Assembly: GCF_900638025.1 (NCBI RefSeq) | Contig: NZ_LR134481.1 | Coordinates: 1,922,001-1,986,000, forward strand | DNA: 64,000 nucleotides | From: Haemophilus parainfluenzae | Lineage (GTDB): Bacteria > Pseudomonadota > Gammaproteobacteria > Enterobacterales > Pasteurellaceae | Reading direction: 5' to 3' | In this document: one piece after another, positions 19,891-29,656 of the stretch | Numbering within the stretch: the first letter of the stretch is position 1 | How the letters are laid out: each line of letters begins with the position of its first letter | Made by a program: the position numbers and the translations under genes | Notes under the pieces: model-generated | Databases searched by the model: none | Seen by the model: the letters and a program-made list of their open reading frames with translations, nothing else | What the model was told of the DNA's origin: nothing

Positions 19891-20661
19891 ATGATGAAAC
19901 AAACTGAAATTTTACTGACGATCAAACTTCATCAAGAATTATTTATTGATCCAAAACGTGTTCGCCTCTTAAAAGAAATTAAAGAATGTGGCTCAATCAA
20001 CCAAGCAGCCAAAAACGCCAAAGTAAGCTATAAAAGTGCTTGGGATCACCTTGAGGCGATGAATAAAATCAGTCCAAAACCGCTTTTAGAACGTAATATC
20101 GGTGGGAAAAATGGGGGCGGTACTTCACTAACCACTTATGCCGAGCGTTTGCTCCAGCTTTATGATTTGCTCGAACAAACACAAGAGCACGCCTTTCATA
20201 TTCTGCAAGATGAAACAATCCCACTAAACAGTCTCCTTGCAGCAACGGCAAAATTCTCCTTACAAAGTAGCGCACGCAATCAATTTTTCGGTAAGGTGGC
20301 AAGCCAACATATTGTGGACTCTCGCTGTATTGTTGCAGTAAACATTCAGGATTTAGCTCATCCATTACATGTTTCAATCACAATGCGCAGTGCTGAGCGT
20401 CTCAGACTCATTACTGAAAAAGAAGTGATGGTCATGTTTAAAGCCCCTTGGGTGAAAATTAGTACCACTACACTAGAAGAAAAAAATAACCTCTTCCAAG
20501 CGACTATTCTTTCAATGGAAAATGAAGAAGCCATTGTGCAATTAAAGGACAGCTCAATTGAATTTTGTGTCAGCATTCATAGCAAAGATGGTTGGAAAGT
20601 AGGACAAGATGTATGGTTACACGTGGATCCAGAACAGATTATTTTGGCAACATTGAAATAA
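19891..20661 (+). CDS. modE: Molybdate-responsive transcriptional regulator
   Basis: Represses modABC when molybdate is bound. The 256 residues include an N-terminal winged helix-turn-helix (about 10-115, with IKECGSINQAAKNAKVSYKS as recognition region) and two C-terminal Mop-type molybdate-binding repeats (from about 128 and 200). SARNQFFGKV is the conserved start of the first Mop repeat. AGGAGG lies directly upstream; two adjacent ATGs (19891 and 19894) are possible starts. It diverges from the modABC genes it should control. Confidence 0.93.
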   Translation: MMKQTEILLTIKLHQELFIDPKRVRLLKEIKECGSINQAAKNAKVSYKSAWDHLEAMNKISPKPLLERNIGGKNGGGTSLTTYAERLLQLYDLLEQTQEHAFHILQDETIPLNSLLAATAKFSLQSSARNQFFGKVASQHIVDSRCIVAVNIQDLAHPLHVSITMRSAERLRLITEKEVMVMFKAPWVKISTTTLEEKNNLFQATILSMENEEAIVQLKDSSIEFCVSIHSKDGWKVGQDVWLHVDPEQIILATLK

Positions 20662-20672
20662 TCCTCAAACAA

Positions 20673-20699
20673 AAAGTGCGATCAAATTGATCGCACTTT
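20673..20699. terminator. Terminator from a co-varied uptake-signal pair (modE/yfbR)
   Basis: A perfect 13-bp inverted repeat (AAAGTGCGATCAA and its complement) around a single centre base, ending in T-runs. Both arms differ from the uptake signal at the same base (GCGGT to GCGAT), so base pairing is kept although the uptake core is lost. Confidence 0.85.
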
Positions 20700-20710
20700 A
20701 TTATTTGCGC

Positions 20711-21304
20711 TTATAACGCAATCTCATCAATCGAGCGTCCAAAACTCGGCAAAAAGACCTGTAAAAAATAATCCATTTCTTGGCTGTGCCATTGTTCCAT
20801 TAGATTTTCTAAACGTTTTTTCGCTGTTTTAAATTCATGGTTGCCATGCTCTAATTCAAATTGAGCTTTAATATACGCACAAATCAAGTCCGCTTGTTTT
20901 ACTAAATGCTTTTCTTCTGGGCTAAATTTCTCACTGTCTAAATATGGTGCAAAACTCTCTTGCAATTCAGCCGGGAGCAAACTAATTAAATGCAATTCTG
21001 CAGCCGCTTCAATATCTTTATAAGCATGGGTGATTTCAGAATTGAAATACTTAATTGGGGTCGGCAAATCACCAGTAAAGATTTCAGAGGTATCATGATA
21101 CATCGCCATTACCGAAATACGCTCAGGATTCACTTCCCCACCAAAAAATTGATTTTTAATAATGGCTAAGGCTTGTGCCACAAAGGCTACTTGCAGGCTA
21201 TGCTCCGCCAAGTTCTCCTTTTCAATATTGCGCATCAATGACCAACGCTGAATTAAGCGAAGACGATCTAAACAAGCAAAAAAGTGACTGGTTTTAACTT
21301 CCAC
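20711..21304 (-). CDS. yfbR: 5'-deoxynucleotidase YfbR
   Basis: HD-domain phosphohydrolase that removes phosphate from deoxyribonucleoside 5'-monophosphates, part of nucleotide salvage. The 197 residues carry the HD metal and catalytic set: His35 (AEHS), His70-Asp71 (MYHDTSE), Glu74 and Asp79 (TGDLPTP), as in E. coli YfbR. The predicted start is GTG at 21304 with AAGGA 7 nt upstream. It is the last gene of the leftward train behind degS, with a 9-nt gap. Confidence 0.92.
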   Translation of the reverse strand: MEVKTSHFFACLDRLRLIQRWSLMRNIEKENLAEHSLQVAFVAQALAIIKNQFFGGEVNPERISVMAMYHDTSEIFTGDLPTPIKYFNSEITHAYKDIEAAAELHLISLLPAELQESFAPYLDSEKFSPEEKHLVKQADLICAYIKAQFELEHGNHEFKTAKKRLENLMEQWHSQEMDYFLQVFLPSFGRSIDEIAL

Positions 21305-21313
21305 TATACATCC

Positions 21314-22336
21314 TTAATTAAACGGTAACTCTTCAATAATCACAGGAAGATCAATGACCTTACCTAACCGAGAAACGGTAACAATGACCTCTGTATGCGG
21401 TTTAGTATCGCTGATAATTTGCATCATTTCACGAATAGAGAGGTTATCTTGTTTATTTAACCGCAAGATCACATCACCCACTTGGATTCCTGCTTTCGCT
21501 GCAGGGCTATTGGCGGTCACACCTGTAATCACGATACCACCGTTTGAATTAGCGGTGATTTCACTTTGTACCCCAAAATAACCACGAATCACACGACCAT
21601 CGCGAATAATTTTATATAACACATCATTAGCAATGCTAATTGGAATCGCAAAATTTAACCCTTCTGCAATTTCATTAGCTGTTTTACCAATACTTAATGT
21701 GCTGATCCCCACTAATTCGCCCGCAGAGTTAATCAACGCACCACCAGAGTTACCACGGTTAATCGAAGCATCTGTTTGAATAAAGTTTTGACGACCTAAA
21801 GAATCCCCTACAGCACTACGTCCTACTGCACTGATAATACCTTGTGAGACACTTTGACCAAGGTTATACGGATTACCAATAGCCAAAGCTATATCCCCAA
21901 CTCGTACTTGGCGTTCTTTATTTTGTGGAATAGTAGAAAGATTGGTTGCTTTGATTTTTAATACTGCAAGATCCGTTAAATTGTCTGAGCCAATTAAATT
22001 GGCTTCATAAATATTGCCGTTTTGCAACGCCACCACAATTTGATCAGCATTTTGGATAACGTGTTTATTGGTAAGAATATAACCGTCTTTAGTCATAATC
22101 ACGCCAGAACCTAAGTTATTTACTTGTAATTGATCGCTATCATTAATGCTGGCAGAAGAAAAAGATCGATTGTACACGTTCACGACGGCAGGAGAAGCAA
22201 TTCTCACGGCACTATTAAACGAAACAATATCATCAGCAGAGAAAAGACTGCTATTATTGAGCTTAGGAACGGCAAATAAAATAACACCTGCCGCAGCAAG
22301 CCCCCAAAGGGTGGAATGGAAAAGTTTTTTTAACAT
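21314..22336 (-). CDS. degS: Inner-membrane serine protease DegS
   Basis: Site-1 protease that senses misfolded outer-membrane proteins and cuts the anti-sigma factor RseA to release sigma-E. Its 340 residues have an N-terminal membrane anchor (about 8-25), a trypsin-like domain with triad His92, Asp122 and Ser197 (GNSGGAL), and one PDZ domain (about 245-335). One PDZ domain plus an anchor separates DegS from DegP. It lies directly after ribD (3-nt gap). Confidence 0.93.
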   Translation of the reverse strand: MLKKLFHSTLWGLAAAGVILFAVPKLNNSSLFSADDIVSFNSAVRIASPAVVNVYNRSFSSASINDSDQLQVNNLGSGVIMTKDGYILTNKHVIQNADQIVVALQNGNIYEANLIGSDNLTDLAVLKIKATNLSTIPQNKERQVRVGDIALAIGNPYNLGQSVSQGIISAVGRSAVGDSLGRQNFIQTDASINRGNSGGALINSAGELVGISTLSIGKTANEIAEGLNFAIPISIANDVLYKIIRDGRVIRGYFGVQSEITANSNGGIVITGVTANSPAAKAGIQVGDVILRLNKQDNLSIREMMQIISDTKPHTEVIVTVSRLGKVIDLPVIIEELPFN

Positions 22337-22339
22337 TTT

Positions 22340-23470
22340 TTATTCTTTTATTAATAAATTAGGTAAATAACTGAGCTTTAAATCATCCCCAAATTTTTCG
22401 TATTCTTGCAATTGCCACAATGGGGCATCCGCAAGGGTTTCCAAATGCGGGAGTTGGCATAATCCTCGAGCTTTATCTCCCAAGAGTTTCGGAGCGACAT
22501 AAATGATTAATTCATCTACAGCATGTTGTTCAATCAAGCTTCCCGCTAAATTGGCACCGGCTTCAACCCAAATGGAATTCACTTGTCTATTACCTAATTC
22601 TGTCATCAATAGATCAAAATCATAGTTTTCTGGTAATAATATTTGCTCACAGAAATCAGGGAATACAGACATATCCCGTGGAATTGAACCCACAAGCCAA
22701 ACTGGCGAATAGGTATGGAATAATTGATAGTTTGGCTGAACTCGATTTCTAGAATCTAAGATTATGCGAATAGGCTGACGCACTGTATCTTCAGCATATT
22801 CCGCTTTTAGCTCATCGGGGAATTGGTTCCAACGCACATTTAAGCTTGGATCATCGGCTAACACGGTGGCACTTGTTGATAAAAGTGCGGTCGCTTTGGC
22901 TCGCATTTTTTGTACATCCGCACGAGCTGCTTCACCTGTAATCCATTTGCTTTCACCGCTCGCCATGGCTGTGCGCCCATCTAAACTCATGGCTAATTTC
23001 AGCTGCACATAAGGTTTGCCTGTTCTCATACGTTTGAGAAAACCTTTATTTAAAGCTTCTGCTTGTTCGTTCAATAAATTGACCGCACTTGGTATGCCTG
23101 CATCGGCTAACATTTTTAAGCCCTTGCCCGCCACTTGAGGATTAGGATCTGCCATGGCTGCGACAACTCGACTAACCCCTGCTTCAATTAAACCTAATGC
23201 ACAAGGCGGTGTGCGGCCATAATGAGAACAAGGTTCAAGCGTCACATAAGCCGTTGCGCCTTTCGCTTTCTCACCGGCATCTGCCAACGCCATTCGCTCT
23301 GCATGAGGCTGACCGGCTTTAAAATGAAACCCTTTCCCGACAATTTCACCGTTTTTAACCAACACACATCCTACCGATGGATTCGGCGTAGTGGTGTACT
23401 GCCCTTTTGCCGCAAGCTCAAGAGCCAGTTGCATAAATTTCACGTCATCAGAAGAAAAAGTGTCACTCAT
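22340..23470 (-). CDS. ribD: Bifunctional riboflavin deaminase/reductase RibD
   Basis: Catalyses two steps of riboflavin synthesis: deamination of the pyrimidine from GTP, then reduction of the ribosyl chain with NADPH. Of its 376 residues, the N-terminal cytidine-deaminase-like part has the zinc ligands His56 (PHAE, with Glu58), Cys81 and Cys90. The reductase part begins near 150 (KPYVQLKLAMSLDGRTA). It starts 1 nt after nrdR ends, an arrangement common in gamma-proteobacteria. Confidence 0.95.
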   Translation of the reverse strand: MSDTFSSDDVKFMQLALELAAKGQYTTTPNPSVGCVLVKNGEIVGKGFHFKAGQPHAERMALADAGEKAKGATAYVTLEPCSHYGRTPPCALGLIEAGVSRVVAAMADPNPQVAGKGLKMLADAGIPSAVNLLNEQAEALNKGFLKRMRTGKPYVQLKLAMSLDGRTAMASGESKWITGEAARADVQKMRAKATALLSTSATVLADDPSLNVRWNQFPDELKAEYAEDTVRQPIRIILDSRNRVQPNYQLFHTYSPVWLVGSIPRDMSVFPDFCEQILLPENYDFDLLMTELGNRQVNSIWVEAGANLAGSLIEQHAVDELIIYVAPKLLGDKARGLCQLPHLETLADAPLWQLQEYEKFGDDLKLSYLPNLLIKE

Positions 23471-23471
23471 A

Positions 23472-23921
23472 TTAATCCTTTAAGCTTTCAATTTCTTTGG
23501 TAAATTCATTGATATTATCAAAGCTCAGGTAGACGGATGCAAAACGGATATAAGCCACTTTATCTAATTGTTTCAGTGCATTCATGGCTAATTTACCTAC
23601 AAGATGACTTGGCACTTCACGCTCACCCGTCGCACGTAATTGGATAATAATGTGGCTGATGGCTTTTTCCACATCATCCAAACTTACAGGGCGTTTTTCT
23701 AATGCATGTTGAATTCCACTACGTAACTTATCTTCATTAAACGGCTCGCGTGAGCCATCATTTTTAATAATTTTTGGTACCACTAATTCCGCTGTTTCAA
23801 AGGTGGTAAAGCGTTCATGACAATTCCCGCATTCCCGACGACGACGCACTTGATACCCATCAGAAACTAAACGGCTGTCAATTACCTTAGTTTCTTCAGT
23901 TGAACAAAACGGACAACGCAT
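23472..23921 (-). CDS. nrdR: Transcriptional repressor NrdR
   Basis: Repressor of ribonucleotide reductase genes that senses ATP/dATP. It has 149 residues with a zinc ribbon (Cys3, Cys6, Cys31, Cys34) and an ATP-cone domain from about 50 ([14 protein letters not shown]). It sits in the usual nrdR-ribD pair, here between recC and ribD. Confidence 0.97.
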   Translation of the reverse strand: MRCPFCSTEETKVIDSRLVSDGYQVRRRRECGNCHERFTTFETAELVVPKIIKNDGSREPFNEDKLRSGIQHALEKRPVSLDDVEKAISHIIIQLRATGEREVPSHLVGKLAMNALKQLDKVAYIRFASVYLSFDNINEFTKEIESLKD

Positions 23922-23998
23922 TTTAGCTCCTTTTCACAATTATTCTTAAGCTGACATCTTATCAAAAATCCAAGATCTTTTCGATCTGAAGATTCGCA

Positions 23999-26900
23999 TT
24001 AAGACAACATTTCGCCGAACCAGGATGTGGTTTGTTTCACCAACTGCAAACGACCATCCAGCGATTTAAATTGTTCTGTTTGACCCAACACCCTCGCCCA
24101 ATAAGGATCGGCTTTTCTATAACTATAGTTATCCTCTTTCGCAAGGGACTCGATATTCGTCAAAACATTGTCAAAATTGACCGCACTTTCATCTTTTTCA
24201 ATAAACTTCGCGATATTTTCCGTTGGAATGAGCTGAATTTGTTGCTGGCTTTGTAAATAGGCCTCGACATATATTTTCAATTTCTCAAGTGCGGTTGATT
24301 TTTCTATTGTTTTTAATGTTAAATCCTTATCTTTAGCGATAATGTGTGGCGGCAGAGCATTCTCTTTTGTCACCAGTTGAATAAGATAATAAAGCCATGG
24401 GCGAATACGATAACGATCTTTATATTTTGCAAATCGCCATTCGATTATCTGATTTTCATCACCAAATAATGGCTCCATATAGCCAAACAAGCGAATATTG
24501 CCTTGTGCCGTTCCCACCACAAAATCGACACTCTCACTGTGTGGTGAAGAATAATCCTTAATTTTCTCTTTAAAAGCCAATACATCAGCACGAATGGATT
24601 GCGCACAAACTTCCGCAAACTCGCCGCGTGGCATGATGCCTTTCACTCGCTGTTTCGCAAAATAATCGTTAAATTGCGCTTCCTCTAAATGCAATAACTC
24701 ATTACTAATGCGATAATGATCCAAACCATTTAACGTGAAGTTTTCACTTTCTTCAATGCGATCATCTTCATCTCGGAAATACACGCCAAGCTGCTTTTCA
24801 AAAAAGAATTTCACTGGATTTTCAACAAAACTCACAAAACGATCGAGTTCAATTTCCGTTATTGGCTCTTGATTTTCGCCCATCGGCACAACAAATTCAT
24901 GACATCTTCTTTCTTGGAATTGCGCAATCGGCAGCCATTTTTTTGCAAAAGAGCGGTTAATTTTCCCTTCATTTTGGAAATTGCTTGGACTAAATGCCGT
25001 CATTGGATGTTGTTCAATTCTCAAGCAGTTGTCTGAATAATGATTAATATAATCAATTAACTGGCTCACCAATACTGAAGGTTCTTTAGGTTGATTATCA
25101 ATAATTGAAGAGCCCACATAACTCACATAAAAATGGGATCTTGCGGCCAGTAAGGCTTCAAGGAATAAGTAACGATCATCATCTCGACGAACACGATCGC
25201 CTTTTTGATGATGATATTGCATTAAATCAAAACTATTTGGGGTATGACTGCGTGGGTAATCCGCCTCATTCATCCCAAGCAAACACACCACTTTGAAAGG
25301 AATAGAGCGCATTGGTAAAAGAGTGCAGAAATTCACTTTCCCCGCTAAGAAACGAAGGCTGTTTGGTGTTTCTTCTAAACGTGCAGACATCACTTCCGCA
25401 ATAACATCCGCTTGCAAGGTTTCTTCAAAATTGACGGACTGCAAATCATCGGCAAAGGTATTGATACAATCTTGAATATAAAATAAGGTATCCGCAGTTT
25501 CTTCATTTTGCACAAAGAAATCCGTCAAAAGTGAGGTTAATTTTTCACGCCATTTTTCAATATTGTGTGTCTTTTGCAAATCTTGATGCCATTTATTTAA
25601 GGCAGTAAAAAATTGATTCACCGCACCGACTAACTGCCCTTTCAATCCATAGCTACTATCAAGTCCAAGACTGTCTTGCCAAATGCCTTGCTCTTCACGC
25701 ATCGCATAACCTAAGGTCATACGTTCAAGCCCCGCCTGCCACGCGTTAAAATTTAGTGTATTCTGCAGTTTTTCTAAACCAAAGCGAATACCCGACTCTT
25801 TCACCCATTCACGGATTTGCTCGAGATCTGCAAGCGCAATGTTAAAACGCTCACGGATAGCCGGAATATCCAATAAAGCCAGTACTTCTTCCGCGCCAAA
25901 CTGACTTTCTCTTAAATTTAACAGGGAAAGATAGCTCGACACGATCACATCACTTTCAGATAATTTACTGTCTGAAATTGAGAACGGAATAACGGGTGCG
26001 TCCGCACTATTCGCACCAAAGACAGCCTGAATATAAGGCGTATATTGGTTAACATCGGCCACCATGACCACCACATCTTTTGGTGTAATCTGTTCTTCTT
26101 TTGGCTTATGCTGATTTTGATTGAATAAATCCAACAAATAATCATGCAGCACTTCAACTTCTCGCATTGCGCTATGGCAAGATTTCACGACCAAAGAGCG
26201 GTCATTTTTCGCAACATTTAATGAACCATGACTTAACGTCAAAATTTGATTTTGGATCTGCCCTAACAACGTTTTTTCGGGAAGTTCTGCATAGTAATCA
26301 CGGGAAATGGCTTGAATATTTTCCTCATCTCGCACTAATTGATAGAGAAAATCTCGTCCCATTTTCCCCCAAGAGGCTAAAAGCGGATTTCCACTGAACA
26401 ATTCTTCTTGTTGATTGGTGTAATCAAGGTCAGCAGGTTCCCATGACACTTGCTCGGCTGAAATTAAAGGCTTCACATAATCACTTTCTTGCACGAAACG
26501 CTGTCTTTCTAATAAATAGGATTTACTCAGATCTCTCAAGTCGCCCCAATATTCTTGACATGGATTATTAAAGAATAAATGCACGTCTGTTTTAGCTGAA
26601 ATACCTTGGAAAATATTGAGATAAACCGTTGGTAATGCTGGAATACCAAAAATAAAAATACGTTCTGGTAAGTTGAGTGTCGCATTAGGATCACGACATA
26701 ATGCTAAAAATTGTTGATTAAGTGCAGCACGGTGTTTTGCTTTTCCATCGAAATCACGTTGGACATCATCCACCAAGGCTCGCCATAAAATTCCCTGCCA
26801 ATGAATATTACCTTTAATTTGAGAAAGAAAGGTAGGATTTAATGCCGAAAGCCTCTGCTTTTGCTGATTAATTTGAGCCAAGATTTTTTCATCGTTATTT

Positions 26901-27358
26901 TCTTCCCATGCAGCAATCCATTCGGGACGGTAGACGAGATATTGGTCAAATAAATCAGCAACTTTTAGGCTTAATTGATAAAGTTTTTGCTGTTCTGATG
27001 CAGGTGAAGACGCTAAATATTTTTTTAATGGTTCAAATTCTTTTTGCTGTAAAAAAGTAGGAATTAATCGCATTAATCGCCATAACGTTGAATCTTTTTC
27101 AAAAGGGTTTTGCGTGGAAACATTCGGCAAATTATCGGCGTAAAGTTTCCAAATAAAACTGGAAGGCATCGGGAATTGAAAATTCGCTGCAACGCCGCAT
27201 TTTTTAGCAATTTCCATTTGTAACCATTGTGCCATACCTGGACTTTGCACCAACACAATGTCAGATTGAAACGGATCATGTTGCGGTAAATTTTCCAACA
27301 GCGAAACTAAAATATCCTTTTGAATTTCTGGTTGGTTTGAATAATAAGTAACGAACAA
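23999..27358 (-). CDS. recC: Exodeoxyribonuclease V subunit RecC
   Basis: The Chi-recognising subunit of RecBCD, which processes double-strand ends for recombination. Its 1119 residues match RecC length, and conserved blocks include LVQSPGMAQWLQME, FQFPMPSSFIW and CLLGMNEADYPR; as in other RecC proteins the helicase and nuclease folds are inactive. The start codon is TTG at 27358 with AAAAGGG upstream; alignment with E. coli RecC (MLRVYHSN against MFVTYYSN) supports this rare start. It lies 37 bp after the competence gene comQ, and I see no strong terminator between them. recB and recD are not in this window. Confidence 0.94.
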   Translation of the reverse strand: MFVTYYSNQPEIQKDILVSLLENLPQHDPFQSDIVLVQSPGMAQWLQMEIAKKCGVAANFQFPMPSSFIWKLYADNLPNVSTQNPFEKDSTLWRLMRLIPTFLQQKEFEPLKKYLASSPASEQQKLYQLSLKVADLFDQYLVYRPEWIAAWEENNDEKILAQINQQKQRLSALNPTFLSQIKGNIHWQGILWRALVDDVQRDFDGKAKHRAALNQQFLALCRDPNATLNLPERIFIFGIPALPTVYLNIFQGISAKTDVHLFFNNPCQEYWGDLRDLSKSYLLERQRFVQESDYVKPLISAEQVSWEPADLDYTNQQEELFSGNPLLASWGKMGRDFLYQLVRDEENIQAISRDYYAELPEKTLLGQIQNQILTLSHGSLNVAKNDRSLVVKSCHSAMREVEVLHDYLLDLFNQNQHKPKEEQITPKDVVVMVADVNQYTPYIQAVFGANSADAPVIPFSISDSKLSESDVIVSSYLSLLNLRESQFGAEEVLALLDIPAIRERFNIALADLEQIREWVKESGIRFGLEKLQNTLNFNAWQAGLERMTLGYAMREEQGIWQDSLGLDSSYGLKGQLVGAVNQFFTALNKWHQDLQKTHNIEKWREKLTSLLTDFFVQNEETADTLFYIQDCINTFADDLQSVNFEETLQADVIAEVMSARLEETPNSLRFLAGKVNFCTLLPMRSIPFKVVCLLGMNEADYPRSHTPNSFDLMQYHHQKGDRVRRDDDRYLFLEALLAARSHFYVSYVGSSIIDNQPKEPSVLVSQLIDYINHYSDNCLRIEQHPMTAFSPSNFQNEGKINRSFAKKWLPIAQFQERRCHEFVVPMGENQEPITEIELDRFVSFVENPVKFFFEKQLGVYFRDEDDRIEESENFTLNGLDHYRISNELLHLEEAQFNDYFAKQRVKGIMPRGEFAEVCAQSIRADVLAFKEKIKDYSSPHSESVDFVVGTAQGNIRLFGYMEPLFGDENQIIEWRFAKYKDRYRIRPWLYYLIQLVTKENALPPHIIAKDKDLTLKTIEKSTALEKLKIYVEAYLQSQQQIQLIPTENIAKFIEKDESAVNFDNVLTNIESLAKEDNYSYRKADPYWARVLGQTEQFKSLDGRLQLVKQTTSWFGEMLS

Positions 27359-27395
27359 AGTAACGCCCTTTTGAAAGCAAAAACAATGCGTTATT

Positions 27396-27698
27396 TTACT
27401 CGGTTTTCAATAAAAATTCACCTTGAGGATAGCGTATATTCACTTGATGATGACTGCATTGAATGGCAAATTGAATGCCATTTTGTTCTACGCTATTTTC
27501 ACAAGACAAGCCTAAAAACTGACGTTGAGCCTGATTCTCAGCAATTTGAATCGCCTGAAATTCTTGAAAAATCCTGACCGCACTTTTCCGTTGCTCAGTC
27601 GTCCATCGGTTAAAGATCAAAAATAACCCGCTGAAAATCGATAAGGCTAATAAAAGTGACATTAACGACATGCCTTTATTCACTTTGATTTTGCGCAC
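27396..27698 (-). CDS. comQ: Competence prepilin-like protein ComQ
   Basis: A small, 100-residue type IV prepilin-like protein: short basic leader ending in Gly (VNKG), then MSLMSLLLALSIFSGLFLIF as the hydrophobic spine. The Glu expected at position 5 of mature pilins is missing. In H. influenzae the last gene before recC in the comNOPQ set is named comQ, and I use that name by position. The start is GTG at 27698, overlapping comP by 23 nt. It is likely a minor component of the DNA-uptake pseudopilus. Confidence 0.7.
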   Translation of the reverse strand: MRKIKVNKGMSLMSLLLALSIFSGLFLIFNRWTTEQRKSAVRIFQEFQAIQIAENQAQRQFLGLSCENSVEQNGIQFAIQCSHHQVNIRYPQGEFLLKTE

Positions 27699-28356
27699 TT
27701 AAATCACTCCAACTTTTATCCACCAAATGCCATTGGCTATATTCTCGTACGAGTTTTGTTACCACGGCTTTACCGTAAGCCACAGTCACACCCTCCTCTA
27801 ACTTAAGCGAACCACCTGTAATCACTGCACCGCTAATTCGCCCTTTGCCTGTTAAGGTTAAATTTCCTTCTGCTAGCAGAATACCACTCACATTCCCTTT
27901 AATTTCTAATTGGCTTTGCGTTATCCAATACACTTGAGGTTTTTTTTGAGCAGTTAAAGTAGTATCTACTTTCACAAAGTGCGGTTGAAAATCAGCTTGT
28001 TTTTCGCTGGAAATAAAATCTCGCAGCCTATTTTCATTAATGCCTTTTGTGGGCGATTTCTTAAATAACGCTGCACGTTTACACCAAACAGAATAGGCGA
28101 CTTTATCCTCTGCCCCTGAAGACTCGAAAAAGACTTGTTTCACTTTTCCAGCACCATTTAAAGACAAATTTTGGCAAATGTGCGTTTGTTGCTGCTGACT
28201 GATTTTCTGTAAAGGAAGACTCTGTTCTACATAATATTTTCGCTGACTCATTTGAGCTCGAAAAAATGCAAAGATCTGTTCATCAAATAATAAGATCAGC
28301 GCCAATAATCCCGAAAGTAAAATCAGTGCCGTTAGTGTCACAATCCCTTTTTTCAT
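27676..28356 (-). CDS. comP: Competence pilus assembly protein ComP
   Basis: A 226-residue protein with a very short prepilin-type leader (MKKG) and the spine IVTLTALILLSGLLALILLF, followed by a soluble domain. Mature position 5 is Thr instead of Glu, as in PilX/GspK-like or YgdB-type minor pilins. The C-terminal third (GNVSGILLAEGNLTLTGKGRISG) looks beta-helical. Named by position in the comNOPQ-recC order known from H. influenzae. It begins 2 nt after comO. Confidence 0.7.
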   Translation of the reverse strand: MKKGIVTLTALILLSGLLALILLFDEQIFAFFRAQMSQRKYYVEQSLPLQKISQQQQTHICQNLSLNGAGKVKQVFFESSGAEDKVAYSVWCKRAALFKKSPTKGINENRLRDFISSEKQADFQPHFVKVDTTLTAQKKPQVYWITQSQLEIKGNVSGILLAEGNLTLTGKGRISGAVITGGSLKLEEGVTVAYGKAVVTKLVREYSQWHLVDKSWSDLSAQNQSE

Positions 28357-28358
28357 GA

Positions 28359-29084
28359 TTATTCTTCTTGATTTAATAAAGGCACCACAAGCGAAGTTTC
28401 ATATTGAATATGCTTATGTGTTGTAAGATTTCCCGCGAGTTTGATTTCAATCCCTTTCCCTGCCTTTAACCAATCAAAACGTAATTGAGAAATATCAAAC
28501 TCTTTTTCATCCAATAAATCTGTCCATCCACCACCCGCGTTACAAGTAGATTGCGTTAAAGCACGCTGACATTCTTCCGAACGACAATCCGCATTTACCG
28601 CATTTTTATAAGTTTGTTTGGTTTCAATCATTTTGTCGTTAAGTTTGTAACCAAATAGCTCCTTTTCGATATTTTTTGCCACATTTTTAACGCCATTTAC
28701 GCAGGTATTTTTTGTGTACTTTTCACCAATACAGCCATTGCTATTTAAATCATAAAAAAATAAAACACAGCTATTTAATGGGGCATTGTCTGCTTGAGCA
28801 ATGGTTATTGCTGTGCCCTTTTCGTCTAATTCAAATAAAGCGAGATTATCTTCGATGAGTTTTAGGTTTGCGGCTCGAAAGCCTACGCGGCGCAGGTCTT
28901 TCCCGATGAGTTGAATTGTGCGTTGTAATTCCGCTTGTAATTTAAGTTGTAACATTAAACGCTGATTTTGCTGTTGAGTTTGGGCATAAAATTGTGCAAC
29001 CAATAACAATAATAAAGCGGATAAGCCAAGTGAAATCAATAAGCTCAGCAATGTTTCACCTTTTAATGGTTTCATCTTGTACAT
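28359..29084 (-). CDS. comO: Competence prepilin-like protein ComO
   Basis: A 241-residue minor-pilin-like protein (PpdB/PilW type). Prepilin peptidase site: LKG before ETLLSLLISLGLSALLLLLVAQF. Two starts are possible: ATG 29084, or ATG 29075, which overlaps the comN stop as ATGA and gives the leader MKPLKG; I favour the latter for coupling. Several Cys pairs in the soluble part may form disulfides. It belongs to the competence-induced pilin operon. Confidence 0.72.
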   Translation of the reverse strand: MYKMKPLKGETLLSLLISLGLSALLLLLVAQFYAQTQQQNQRLMLQLKLQAELQRTIQLIGKDLRRVGFRAANLKLIEDNLALFELDEKGTAITIAQADNAPLNSCVLFFYDLNSNGCIGEKYTKNTCVNGVKNVAKNIEKELFGYKLNDKMIETKQTYKNAVNADCRSEECQRALTQSTCNAGGGWTDLLDEKEFDISQLRFDWLKAGKGIEIKLAGNLTTHKHIQYETSLVVPLLNQEE

Positions 29085-29590
29085 GCACTCGCTGCTTGAT
29101 CAGACTTTAATTTGATACTGCCCACATTGAAAAAAGAGAACAATGTTCGATGCTCTTCACCCTGTAACATAAAACAATTCGTTTCCATAGTATTTCTTGC
29201 CCCATTAAATTTCACCGCCACTTCTGACGGATATAATTTAGGGCCAATTAGCATCGTTTTCCCTTCAAAATAAGGATAGTAAAAATGCGCATAAAGGTTT
29301 TTAGGACAATTCTGGGGATGAAAACAATCACAAAAATGATCACTTTTTACTTGAGCTGTGATACACCAACGTTGATTTGCCCTATCTTGATTGGCCAAAA
29401 TAAACCAAATCGCCGATGAGTTTTCTGCTCTTGCCTGAATATTTCGCAGGAAAAAATAAAGCCGTTGTTGCTCTTTTTCAAGAAAATATTTGGGATCGGC
29501 TTTCTGCCATTTGGGCAATGCAAACGCTAACGTTAAGCTTAAAATAAATAATACAATCAAGGTTTCTAATAAGGTTATCCCTTTATACAT
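29072..29590 (-). CDS. comN: Competence prepilin-like protein ComN
   Basis: A 172-residue prepilin (PpdA/GspH-like) with a canonical processing site: MYKG then ITLLETLIVLFILSLTLAFA, keeping Glu at mature position 5. It is the first gene of comN-comO-comP-comQ. A palindromic CRP-S-type site lies 67-88 bp upstream. The set is needed for DNA uptake in H. influenzae according to work on its competence regulon. Confidence 0.75.
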   Translation of the reverse strand: MYKGITLLETLIVLFILSLTLAFALPKWQKADPKYFLEKEQQRLYFFLRNIQARAENSSAIWFILANQDRANQRWCITAQVKSDHFCDCFHPQNCPKNLYAHFYYPYFEGKTMLIGPKLYPSEVAVKFNGARNTMETNCFMLQGEEHRTLFSFFNVGSIKLKSDQAASACTR

Positions 29591-29656
29591 AAAATGCCTT
29601 CTTTTTTGACCGCACTTTAAAATTCCTTTAGAAGAAAGCCAAATTAACTACTTTAT

